Of a stretch of 37,299 bases of DNA, positions 28,431-35,893 are shown piece by piece. The DNA is from an uncultured Pseudomonadota bacterium (GTDB lineage: Bacteria; Pseudomonadota; Alphaproteobacteria; RF32; CAG-239), in assembly GCA_949295995.1 (NCBI GenBank), contig CASFNK010000059.1:1-37299 (forward strand). The letters run 5' to 3'. Numbering within the stretch: the first letter of the stretch is position 1; each line of letters begins with the position of its first letter. Below the pieces are notes generated by a model that saw nothing but the letters and a program-made list of their open reading frames with translations, was not told the DNA's origin and ran no database searches. The position numbers and the translations under genes are program-made.

Positions 28431-29552
28431 TTACATAACCTCGATATCTGCTTGTAAAGCACCGCTGGCCTTAACGGCTTGCAAAATGCTGATTAAATCT
28501 CTGGGCGTTACGCCCAAAGCGTTAAGTCCGTCAACAAGCTCTTGCAGATTAACACCTGAATCTAAAACGCTGAGCTTACTGTTGACGCTTTCGTTAACAT
28601 CAATAGCTGTCAAATCTTGAGTAACGGTAACCCCGTCAGAAAAAGGCAAAGGCTGAGAGACCAAAGGAATTTCAGAAATTTTAATGGTTAAATTCCCTTG
28701 AGCAATTGCCAATTTGTTAATTTTAACATCTTTACCGATAACGATAATGCCTGAGCTCTCATCAATAACCACTTTAGCCAACTGGTCAGGTTGCACTTGA
28801 AGTTGTTCGATTTTAGTCATTAAATCGACGACTTTATCTTGATACTCGGCAGGAATTTCCAGTTCAACGGTAGTTGGGTCGGTAGCTTTTGCCGCTGGTT
28901 GCCCAAGCATGGCGTTAATAGCGTCAGATACGCGTCTGGCGGTGGTAAAGTCGGGATTACGTAAGGCAATACGAATATTTTTGAGGCTTTCTAAAGAAAA
29001 ATCCACTTCGTTTTCGATAATGGCACCATTAGCGATTCTTCCGGAAGTCGGAACACCTTTAGTTATGGAGTTACCACTACTTCTGGCCGAGACGCTTCCG
29101 GTTGCGATTTGCCCTTGAGCTAAAGCGTATATTTCACCGTTAGCGGCGCTCAAAGGAGTGGCAATTAAAGTTCCGCCTTGTAAATCTTTGGCATCACCCA
29201 TTGCACTGACTGTAACGTCAATACGGCTACCTTGTCTGGCAAAAGGCGGCAAACTGGCCGTAACCATAACGGCGGCAATATTTTTAGATTTGAGTTGACC
29301 ATCACGGGCATTAATACCGAGCTGGTCGAGCATACTGATTAAACTTTCTTTGGCAAAGTTGATTGATTTGATATTGTCGCCAGTCCCATTTAAGCCGACG
29401 ACGATACCGTATCCGACCAATTGGTTTTCGCGAACACCTTCAAAATCTGCAATATCTTTAATTCTGGAGCTTGCCCATACTGTATTTGCGCTGAACAGTA
29501 AAGAGCAAAACATTCCCCAAAAGACAGATTTATTAAATAAAAAAGTTCTCAT
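28431..29552 (-). CDS. flgI: Flagellar P-ring protein FlgI
   Basis: A 373-residue periplasmic protein that forms the P-ring bushing around the rod. A signal peptide is present (residues 1-28, ending ANTVWAS). The mature part starts RIKDIADFEGVRENQLVGYG and holds the family blocks GLNGTGDNIKS, AAVMVTASLPPFARQGSRID and GGTLIATPL, and the C-terminal LNALGVTPRDLISILQAVKA. I chose ATG 29552 over the in-frame TTG 29561 because GAGG (complement of 29563-29566) is properly spaced only for the ATG. First gene of the five-gene flagellar operon, with a sigma54 promoter 46 bases upstream. Confidence 0.96.
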   Translation of the reverse strand: MRTFLFNKSVFWGMFCSLLFSANTVWASSRIKDIADFEGVRENQLVGYGIVVGLNGTGDNIKSINFAKESLISMLDQLGINARDGQLKSKNIAAVMVTASLPPFARQGSRIDVTVSAMGDAKDLQGGTLIATPLSAANGEIYALAQGQIATGSVSARSSGNSITKGVPTSGRIANGAIIENEVDFSLESLKNIRIALRNPDFTTARRVSDAINAMLGQPAAKATDPTTVELEIPAEYQDKVVDLMTKIEQLQVQPDQLAKVVIDESSGIIVIGKDVKINKLAIAQGNLTIKISEIPLVSQPLPFSDGVTVTQDLTAIDVNESVNSKLSVLDSGVNLQELVDGLNALGVTPRDLISILQAVKASGALQADIEVM

Positions 29553-29597
29553 GTTAATCAAACCTCAACAACTTTATAGTAAACTTAAAACAGTATA

Positions 29598-29614
29598 TGC
29601 AAATATCGTGCCAA
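29598..29614 (-). promoter_or_regulatory. Sigma54 (RpoN) -24/-12 promoter of the flagellar operon
   Basis: The minus strand reads TTGGCACGATATTTGCA: a full TTGGCACG -24 block, four bases, and a TTGCA -12 block, which matches the RpoN consensus YTGGCACG-N4-TTGCW at every fixed position. The predicted start site lies about 35 bases before the flgI ATG. It therefore should need RpoN and an enhancer-binding protein such as a FlbD/FlrC-type activator, neither of which is in the window. Confidence 0.88.
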
Positions 29615-29690
29615 AAACTAGCGGGAGATAATAAAAGGTTTGGTTGAGATTTCAATGATTGTAATTACATACACTGAAAGCAGGCAAACA

Positions 29691-30947
29691 ATGAAAACAG
29701 ATACAACATTGCAAAAAGCGCACCAAACTTTATCGGAATTAAAGTCGGGAATATTATTTATCAATAAGATTGGCAAGAAGATGGAAATGGCGTTATCGTT
29801 GGTAGAACAAAAATTAAAAGAAATTGACTTTGTAATATGGATAGCACCGGCGACGTTTTTGGCAACCAAGCTATATATGAACGAGATAAAAAAGAATAAT
29901 AGGACATTTCGACATCGCATATATTTTTATTCAATAGAAAGTGTCTCTTCGTCTGATAACAAATATTTGGAATTATATAATTTGATACATAATTTTAAAA
30001 TATTTTGTGTTGTTGATGAGAGTATTACCATAAAGAATACGGAATCAGGACGAACCCAAAGATTATTGTCATTAAGTTCAAAATTTGCGTATCGATTGAT
30101 ATTGAGTAGTATTCCATTGAGCCAAGGATTGATAGATTTATATTCACAAATAGAGTTTTTGAATCCGAAAATATTGAGGATGAATGAACAGCAATTCGGA
30201 CATATATTTATGCCGTTTAAGTATAGCAATTATTTGGTAATGAGAAGATGGTCGCGTCCGGAGGATGAAACAAAGGTATTTAATTATATGAAGCCGTATG
30301 TTTTAGGATACGATTTCGGAGAAAAGCTGGAAATAAATTATAAAAACAGATATTTTGATTTAACGCCGCAAGAAGAAAAAAGCTATATTGATGAAAAAAC
30401 GCGTTTTTTGCAACACCGAGATCAAATAGTTTTTATGGATGTGGTACAAAATTTTCAAAGAATATATACATTATCACAAAATAAGTTAACAGCTTTGCAT
30501 GAATTAGTGCAAGAAATTATAGCCAGAGGAGAAAAGGCCATAATATATTTAAAATTTTTGGATGAAATAACATTTTTACGAGAGAGTCGCTATTTTGAAG
30601 GGATAAATTGTGTAGAATTAACGGGAAAGACGAATAAGAAAAAGGCGATAAAAGCCTTTGAAAGGAGTGCGGATATAATGTTTTGCACGTATGGTGTGGA
30701 CAAATTTGGATTAGATATGCAAATCTGCAATAATATTATTTATTTTTCACAGACTTTTGACTATAAAAGTAAGATAGAAGGTTTGGATAGTGTAAACTCT
30801 AAAGGAATAGGACGCAAAGTAAACATTTATGATTTTTGGGTTAAAACCAATTTGGAACAATTAATCAGTGATAATTTGGAAAAGAAAAAGAATGTCCTGT
30901 CCAATTTATGGCACATGATATCAAAAGAGGAGGCGTTAAAACTTTGA
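29691..30947 (+). CDS. SNF2-type DEAD/DEAH helicase relative with degenerate ATPase motifs
   Basis: A 418-residue protein with the layout of compact SNF2-like helicases carried by phages and conjugative elements. Recognisable blocks: SIESVSSSDNKYLEL, FCVVDESITIKN (107-116; motif II as DES), RLILSSIPLSQGLIDLYSQI (135-154; motif III, usual GTP replaced by SIP), the second lobe from about 270, TYGVDKFGLDMQICNNIIYF (motif V), and YKSKIEGLDSVNSKGIG (motif VI). Motif I is NKIGKK (25-30) instead of GxGKT/S, and both motif VI arginines are serines (367, 370). I predict loss of ATP hydrolysis while the fold remains. The start is uncertain: ATG 29691 is preferred, ATG 29655 is possible. Low GC compared with neighbours. 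It overlaps the next gene by 4 bases. Confidence 0.75.
   Translation: MKTDTTLQKAHQTLSELKSGILFINKIGKKMEMALSLVEQKLKEIDFVIWIAPATFLATKLYMNEIKKNNRTFRHRIYFYSIESVSSSDNKYLELYNLIHNFKIFCVVDESITIKNTESGRTQRLLSLSSKFAYRLILSSIPLSQGLIDLYSQIEFLNPKILRMNEQQFGHIFMPFKYSNYLVMRRWSRPEDETKVFNYMKPYVLGYDFGEKLEINYKNRYFDLTPQEEKSYIDEKTRFLQHRDQIVFMDVVQNFQRIYTLSQNKLTALHELVQEIIARGEKAIIYLKFLDEITFLRESRYFEGINCVELTGKTNKKKAIKAFERSADIMFCTYGVDKFGLDMQICNNIIYFSQTFDYKSKIEGLDSVNSKGIGRKVNIYDFWVKTNLEQLISDNLEKKKNVLSNLWHMISKEEALKL
30928..30933 (+). promoter_or_regulatory. Ribosome-binding site that fixes a TTG start
   Basis: AGGAGG at 30928-30933 lies ten bases before TTG 30944 and inside the end of the upstream gene. It is too far downstream to serve ATG 30908, so it selects the TTG start and the TTGA stop/start overlap. 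Confidence 0.75.
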
Positions 30948-32245
30948 AAAAATATTTGGATATCAATGTTTATGAAGCTCTGCAAGCAAGATTAAAATAC
31001 ATATTTGAAAATTTTGATAATATATATGTAGCATTTTCTGGCGGAAAAGATAGTGGTTTATTGCTGAATTTGGTATTAGATTATAAGCGTCGCCATAATA
31101 TAGATAAGAAAATTGGTGTTTTTCATCAGGATTTTGAAGCGCAGTACCAAACGACAACAGATTTTGTAACCCGAATGTTTGAAAATAATATTCAAGATAT
31201 AGAGCCGTATTGGGTATGTATTCCGCAAGCCTCACGCTGTGCAGTGAGCAACTATCAAATGTACTGGTATCCGTGGGATCCGGATAAGACGAGTGCATGG
31301 GTTCGTCCGATGCCTAAGCAAGATTATATAATCAATTTAGACAATCATAATTTTGATTTTTATAAATATAAAATGGCGCAAGAAGATTTTTACGCCGAAT
31401 TCAGCCATTGGTATGCAAGAGTACATGAAGGCACGACAGCTTGTCTTTTGGGAATAAGAGCAGATGAATCCTTAAACCGTTATAGGGCTTATGCCAATGA
31501 TAAAAAAATAAGTTTAGGCGATGGCAAGTGGACCACGCAAATGGGAGAACGTTTGTATCATGCGTATCCGCTGTATGATTGGACCACGAAAGATGTATGG
31601 GTTGCCAACGGAAAATTTGGTTTTGACTATAATCATATCTATGACTTGTTTTATAAAGCGGGTCTTTCAATCAATCAAATGAGGGTAGCCAGTCCGTATC
31701 ACGAAAGTGCGAAAGATAGCTTGAATTTATATCGAGTATTGGAGCCGGATACTTGGATTCGAATTGTAGGGCGAGTTCAAGGAGCCAACTTTGGAGCCAT
31801 ATATGGTAATACCAAAGCATTAGGCGCCAGAAAATTTACATTACCGGCAGGACATACCTGGAGGTCTTATGTAAAGTTTTTACTAGCCACTTTGCCGGAA
31901 AGTATGCGTGAAAGCTATATTGCAAAGTTTAAGACATCTATAAAGTTTTGGTGGAAGACGGGAGGTGTTGTAAATGAGGCAGCTTTAAAAGAGTTGGAGG
32001 AATGTAATTATCCGATTCGCCATAACGGGCGGAGCAGTTACAGTAAGGATAAAGATAAAATCCGCTTTTTAGGCACTCCGGATAATACGGATGACATTAA
32101 ATCGACAATAGATATTCCGTCCTGGAAACGTATGGCAATATGTATCTTAAAAAATGACCATTTATGCAAATATATGGGCTTTACGCAAACCAAAAAGCAA
32201 GCCGAGAGAGAAAGAGAATTACTTGAAAAATATAGAAATTTATGA
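30944..32245 (+). CDS. ibrA: IbrA-like PP-loop protein (PAPS reductase family, DUF3440)
   Basis: A 433-residue protein of the adenine-nucleotide alpha-hydrolase (PP-loop) superfamily. The PP-loop SGGKDS is at 32-37 after FDNIYVAF. A conserved LLGIRADESLNRYRAY block is at 168-183, and a LYDWTTKDVWVAN segment follows at 210. The DUF3440 half continues to the end. The ECGxH active-site cysteine of true PAPS reductases is not present, so sulfate assimilation is unlikely. E. coli IbrA, its namesake, works with IbrB to activate eib immunoglobulin-binding genes; the biochemistry is unknown, and related pairs are common on phages and plasmids. The start is TTG 30944, in a TTGA overlap with the upstream gene. 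The ParB-like partner follows 11 bases after the stop. Confidence 0.82.
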   Translation: MKKYLDINVYEALQARLKYIFENFDNIYVAFSGGKDSGLLLNLVLDYKRRHNIDKKIGVFHQDFEAQYQTTTDFVTRMFENNIQDIEPYWVCIPQASRCAVSNYQMYWYPWDPDKTSAWVRPMPKQDYIINLDNHNFDFYKYKMAQEDFYAEFSHWYARVHEGTTACLLGIRADESLNRYRAYANDKKISLGDGKWTTQMGERLYHAYPLYDWTTKDVWVANGKFGFDYNHIYDLFYKAGLSINQMRVASPYHESAKDSLNLYRVLEPDTWIRIVGRVQGANFGAIYGNTKALGARKFTLPAGHTWRSYVKFLLATLPESMRESYIAKFKTSIKFWWKTGGVVNEAALKELEECNYPIRHNGRSSYSKDKDKIRFLGTPDNTDDIKSTIDIPSWKRMAICILKNDHLCKYMGFTQTKKQAERERELLEKYRNL

Positions 32246-32255
32246 GGAAAAGCAG

Positions 32256-32768
32256 ATGAGTGAATTTAAAAGTCCGGTTTACAATGTTCAGGCAATACCG
32301 GTAGAGAAGATAAAAGCCAATGACTATAACCCCAATAGGGTAGCCCCACCGGAAATGAAACTCTTGGAGCTGTCAATCTGGGAAGATGGCTATACGCAAC
32401 CCATAGTTTGTTATCATGATAAAGAAAAAGACCAATACATAGTGGTAGATGGATTTCACCGTTATACCACGATGCTGACCAGTAAACGAATTTATGAAAG
32501 AGAAAAAGGTTTAATGCCGGTAGTTGTAATAGATAAGCCGTTAGGAGATAGAATGGCCTCGACCATTCGGCATAACCGCGCCAGAGGATCGCACAATGTT
32601 GATTTGATGAGTAATATAGTTGCGGAGCTTTTGGAAATGGGTAAAAGTGATGCGTGGATATGCAAAAATATCGGTATGTCGGCAGATGAGGTTTTAAGAC
32701 TAAAACAAATCACTGGCCTAGCCTCACTCTTTAAGGATGAAGAATTTTCCAGAAGTTGGGAAGTTTAA
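32256..32768 (+). CDS. ibrB: IbrB-like ParB-fold protein
   Basis: A 170-residue protein with a ParB N-terminal (ParB/sulfiredoxin) fold. Residues 11-30 (VQAIPVEKIKANDYNPNRVA) open the domain. DGFHRYTTM (65-73) is the ParB GxxR nucleotide-binding motif, and RHNRARGSH (105-113) corresponds to the second phosphate-binding box. Residues about 130-152 look like a helix-turn-helix (SDAWICKNIGMSADEVLRLK). I used ATG 32256 because GAGG at 32244-32247 precedes it and IbrB-type proteins begin here. It always seems to travel with IbrA-type genes; in E. coli the pair controls eib genes. It lacks the ParB dimerisation tail, so chromosome partitioning is not its job. Confidence 0.85.
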   Translation: MSEFKSPVYNVQAIPVEKIKANDYNPNRVAPPEMKLLELSIWEDGYTQPIVCYHDKEKDQYIVVDGFHRYTTMLTSKRIYEREKGLMPVVVIDKPLGDRMASTIRHNRARGSHNVDLMSNIVAELLEMGKSDAWICKNIGMSADEVLRLKQITGLASLFKDEEFSRSWEV

Positions 32769-32779
32769 CAGATAAAAAG

Positions 32780-32803
32780 AAAGCCCGCAGTTTTGCGGGC
32801 TTT
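32780..32803. terminator. Bidirectional terminator between ibrB-like gene and mnmA
   Basis: AAAGCCCGCA (32780-32789), four-base loop, TGCGGGCTTT (32794-32803), with A's before and T's after. It ends the three-gene operon on the plus strand and mnmA on the minus strand. Confidence 0.9.
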
Positions 32804-32806
32804 TGC

Positions 32807-33880
32807 TTAAAAGACCGATTGAATAAATCCACCGCCTAAGACCATATCTTCATTGTATAAAACAACGGATTGTCCGGGTGTTAGGGCTTTTTGTAAATTC
32901 TCAAATTCAACTTTCAAGGTATCACCCACAGGCGTAACCAGAACTTGAACCGGTTTTTGTGATGAGCGGACTTTAGCCGTGCAGGTAATTGACTTGCTTA
33001 AAGGTTCAATCGAAACCCAGTTGATAGAGGATGCAATAACACCTTTTTGTAAAGTTTCATCGGCAAAACCGAGCACTACTTCATTTTTTTCAGGTATAAG
33101 GTCAATAACGTATAAGGGCTTTTCAGCCGAAACGCCAAGTCCTCGACGTTGCCCGAGAGTGAATTTCCAAAATCCGTTGTGTTTTCCCAATATTTTTCCG
33201 TTGCGGTTAACAAAATTTCCGATTTTGGGTTGAGCTTGGATAATATCGTTAATATCGCCGGTGTAAAAATCTTGGCTGTCAGGTTTATCGCAAACTTCTA
33301 AGCCGATAGCTTTAGCTTGTTCTCTGATTTCAGCCTTGGTGTAGTCGCCAAGCGGTAACAAAATTTGAGAAAGTTGAGCCTGCGAGAGGCGATATAAAAA
33401 ATAAGCCTGATCTTTTTGTTTGTCTCTGCCGCATAAGAGCTGGTAGCGATTATTTTGTGCGTTAAAGTCAACTTTGGCGTAATGTCCGGTAGCAAATTTA
33501 TCAAACTCAATGCCTTGGGCTTTTGCCGCCATTGGCAAAGCATTAAATTTTATGGTTGAATTGCATAAAACGCAAGGGTTAGGGGTTCTGCCGGACAAAT
33601 ATTCCGACTTAAAATTGGATAAGACGTTTTTTTTATATTGTTCTGTACAATCAACAACATAGTAAGGAATGTTTAAGTCTTTGCATACATTTTTAGCTGC
33701 TTCAATATCTTTTTCTTCATGAGGGGAAAAACATCCCTCTTTTCCGGTCATATTGGTAAAATATTGATTTTTATCCCAAATAGACATGGTTGCACCGATA
33801 ACCTCATGCCCTTGAGCTTTTAATAGAGCAGCAGCCACGGAAGAATCAACGCCGCCGCTCATTCCGACAAGTATTTTCAT
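32807..33880 (-). CDS. mnmA: tRNA-specific 2-thiouridylase MnmA, variant cysteine layout
   Basis: A 357-residue PP-loop enzyme that makes the 2-thio group of U34 in Lys, Glu and Gln tRNAs. The PP-loop GMSGGVDSS is at 6-14. The NPCVLCNSTIKF block (101-112), ATGHYAKV (130-137), GLEVCDKPDSQDF (193-205), FTLGQRRGLG (240-249) and the C-terminal beta barrel ending ALTPGQSVVLYNEDMVLGGG are all family hallmarks. The E. coli catalytic pair C102/C199 is changed: C106 aligns with C102, but the SQxxC site reads SQDFY, and D99 is replaced by C103, giving C103-x-x-C106. A further C50 sits in an insert (TNMTGKEGCFSPHEEKD). GAGGAT precedes the ATG. Confidence 0.93.
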   Translation of the reverse strand: MKILVGMSGGVDSSVAAALLKAQGHEVIGATMSIWDKNQYFTNMTGKEGCFSPHEEKDIEAAKNVCKDLNIPYYVVDCTEQYKKNVLSNFKSEYLSGRTPNPCVLCNSTIKFNALPMAAKAQGIEFDKFATGHYAKVDFNAQNNRYQLLCGRDKQKDQAYFLYRLSQAQLSQILLPLGDYTKAEIREQAKAIGLEVCDKPDSQDFYTGDINDIIQAQPKIGNFVNRNGKILGKHNGFWKFTLGQRRGLGVSAEKPLYVIDLIPEKNEVVLGFADETLQKGVIASSINWVSIEPLSKSITCTAKVRSSQKPVQVLVTPVGDTLKVEFENLQKALTPGQSVVLYNEDMVLGGGFIQSVF

Positions 33881-34113
33881 TTTTATCCTCTAAGTGAAAA
33901 GTTATAACCTTCACCAAAGAAATATAAAAATTCAAAGTTTTTACTTTCTTTGACGTAAGCACTATAATTAAAAAAAACAGCAAGATAAAGTACAAAATTA
34001 ATTTAGGACTAAAGAAAAGCAATTAATAATTGATATCTTGAGATTTATACTTGCCAAAAAGGCAAATAATGTTTTATGTTTGAGAGAATAATAAAACAGA
34101 GTTAAGGATAAAA

Positions 34114-35889
34114 ATGTTTAGAAATTTGGTAGCCAAGTTTATCAAAAAAATAAAAGGGACATATACGGTTAGCAATTATTGCAAAATTATGCCGTATGTC
34201 AAACCCTACTGGATAAGAGGTCTGTTAGGTGTTTTAATTACGATACCTATTGGAGCGATGGACGCCGTTATAGCTTGGGCCTTGCAACCCTACATGGATG
34301 TAGTGATGATGGAAAAGAACACGGCATCAACGTCTTATATTCCGTTATTGATAATATTGTTTAGTTGTGTACAAAGTTTTTTGAATTATACGGCAACATA
34401 CCTGAATACTTGGGTGGGGCAAAAAATATCACAAGGGCTAAAGATAACTCTTTTTGAAAAATTAATGCACTATGATGCCGGATTTTTTGATAGCTCGACA
34501 TCAGGAGACATCTTGTTTCGCTTCAATTATGACGTAGATATGGCTTGTGCGGGATTATTGAATAATTTAAAATTATTTACCACGCGAGTATTTTCATCTT
34601 TATCATTGATAGGCGTTTTAATTTATAATTCATGGCAATTAGCGATAGTGGCAATTATCGTCTTGTTGGGAGCATTGTATCCGTTAACGACGGTTCGTCG
34701 CCGCATTAAAGGGTTGATGGATAAAACCATATTCTCAGGTTCGGCGGTAATGACGCACTATAATGAAACCTTCAACGGCAATCGCATTGTAACTTCGTAT
34801 AATTTATACCAATATCAATTACAACGTTTTCGTACGACCTTGAATAATGTCTTCAAATTGGGCATCAAAATGATACAGCGTACGGGAATGATGTCTCCGT
34901 TAATGCACTTTGTGGTTTCCTTGGGTATAGCAATTATTATTTGGTTGGGAAGTTATTTGATAGTAACGCATACCATTACGCCGGGCAATTTTGTATCATT
35001 TATTGCCGCGCTGATTATGCTTTATAACCCAATAAAGAGTATTGGTAATAATTTTAACAGTGTGCAAATGTCATTAATGGCAATGGAACGTGTCTTTGGC
35101 TTGTTGGAGGGAGTTCCTCAAATACATGATAAAGCCGGAGCGCAACCGTTAGAAAAAGTAGAACATAACATAGAATATAAAGATGTGTGTTTTGAATATG
35201 TTAAGGGAAAACCTGTCCTAAAACACATCAATTTGAAGGTGGATGTTGGGCAAACAATTGCATTTGTCGGTAATTCAGGTGGAGGAAAGACCACCATGGT
35301 AAATTTATTGCCGAGATTTTATGATGTCAAATCAGGAAGTATTTTAATAGATGGTGTCAACATAAAAGACATGCAGTTAGATAGTTTGAGAGATAAGATA
35401 GCGATAGTCTTTCAGGATAATTTCTTATTTGCCGGCACAATCCGTGAAAATATTTTGTTGGGCAACGAAAAGGCCACTCAAGAAGAAGTAGATAAGGCGG
35501 TCAAAGCGGCTTGTTTGGATGAGTTTATTGCCTCACTAGATAAAGGATTGGATACGGAAATCGGAGAACGAGGTGTATTACTCTCGGGAGGTCAGAAACA
35601 GAGAATAGCTATAGCCCGTGCATTTTTGAAAAATGCGCCGATAGTAATTTTGGATGAAGCAACCTCTGCTCTGGACAATAAATCGGAAGCAATAGTCCAA
35701 CAAGCAATAGATAATTTAATGGCAGACAGAACAGTATTTATCATTGCACATAGGTTATCAACTGTCAGGAATGCCGATAAAATAGTTGTTGTAAATTACG
35801 GAGAAATAGTAGAGACTGGCAGTCATGACGAATTAATGTCCAAAGAAGACAGCATCTATCGTTCACTTTATCGTTCGCAGTTGAAGTAG
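34114..35889 (+). CDS. MsbA-like ABC exporter (fused permease-ATPase)
   Basis: A 591-residue half-transporter that would work as a homodimer in the inner membrane. Residues about 30-320 hold six transmembrane helices (for example GLLGVLITIPIGAMDAVIAW, LAIVAIIVLLGALYPL, and MHFVVSLGIAIIIWLGSYLI). The nucleotide-binding domain has Walker A GNSGGGKTT (386-394), the LSGGQKQR signature from 490, Walker B with catalytic E515 (IVILDEATSALD) and the H-loop IIAHRLS. The overall pattern is closest to MsbA lipid A/lipid flippases, but MsbA and multidrug exporters of this class cannot be told apart by eye. GGAT precedes the ATG. The next gene begins 4 bases after its stop. Confidence 0.9.
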   Translation: MFRNLVAKFIKKIKGTYTVSNYCKIMPYVKPYWIRGLLGVLITIPIGAMDAVIAWALQPYMDVVMMEKNTASTSYIPLLIILFSCVQSFLNYTATYLNTWVGQKISQGLKITLFEKLMHYDAGFFDSSTSGDILFRFNYDVDMACAGLLNNLKLFTTRVFSSLSLIGVLIYNSWQLAIVAIIVLLGALYPLTTVRRRIKGLMDKTIFSGSAVMTHYNETFNGNRIVTSYNLYQYQLQRFRTTLNNVFKLGIKMIQRTGMMSPLMHFVVSLGIAIIIWLGSYLIVTHTITPGNFVSFIAALIMLYNPIKSIGNNFNSVQMSLMAMERVFGLLEGVPQIHDKAGAQPLEKVEHNIEYKDVCFEYVKGKPVLKHINLKVDVGQTIAFVGNSGGGKTTMVNLLPRFYDVKSGSILIDGVNIKDMQLDSLRDKIAIVFQDNFLFAGTIRENILLGNEKATQEEVDKAVKAACLDEFIASLDKGLDTEIGERGVLLSGGQKQRIAIARAFLKNAPIVILDEATSALDNKSEAIVQQAIDNLMADRTVFIIAHRLSTVRNADKIVVVNYGEIVETGSHDELMSKEDSIYRSLYRSQLK

Positions 35890-35893
35890 GCAC

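Noticed and set aside
32256..32768. Chromosome or plasmid partition ParB
   Set aside because: Only the ParB N-terminal fold and an HTH are present, with no C-terminal dimerisation domain, no parA neighbour and no parS-like sites seen.
30944..33880. Idea that the IbrA-like gene and mnmA form one thiolation locus because both are PP-loop proteins
   Set aside because: They are on opposite strands, convergent and separated by a bidirectional terminator, so shared function is not supported.
33950..33968. TTGACG followed by TATAAT between mnmA and the ABC gene
   Set aside because: The two boxes are only 7 bases apart, far from the 16-18 needed for a sigma70 promoter.
34051..34065. TTGCC-AAAAA-GGCAA small hairpin before the ABC gene
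   Set aside because: A five-base stem without a T tract; too short to call a terminator or an operator, and its TTGGC/TTGC resemblance to sigma54 elements has the wrong spacing.
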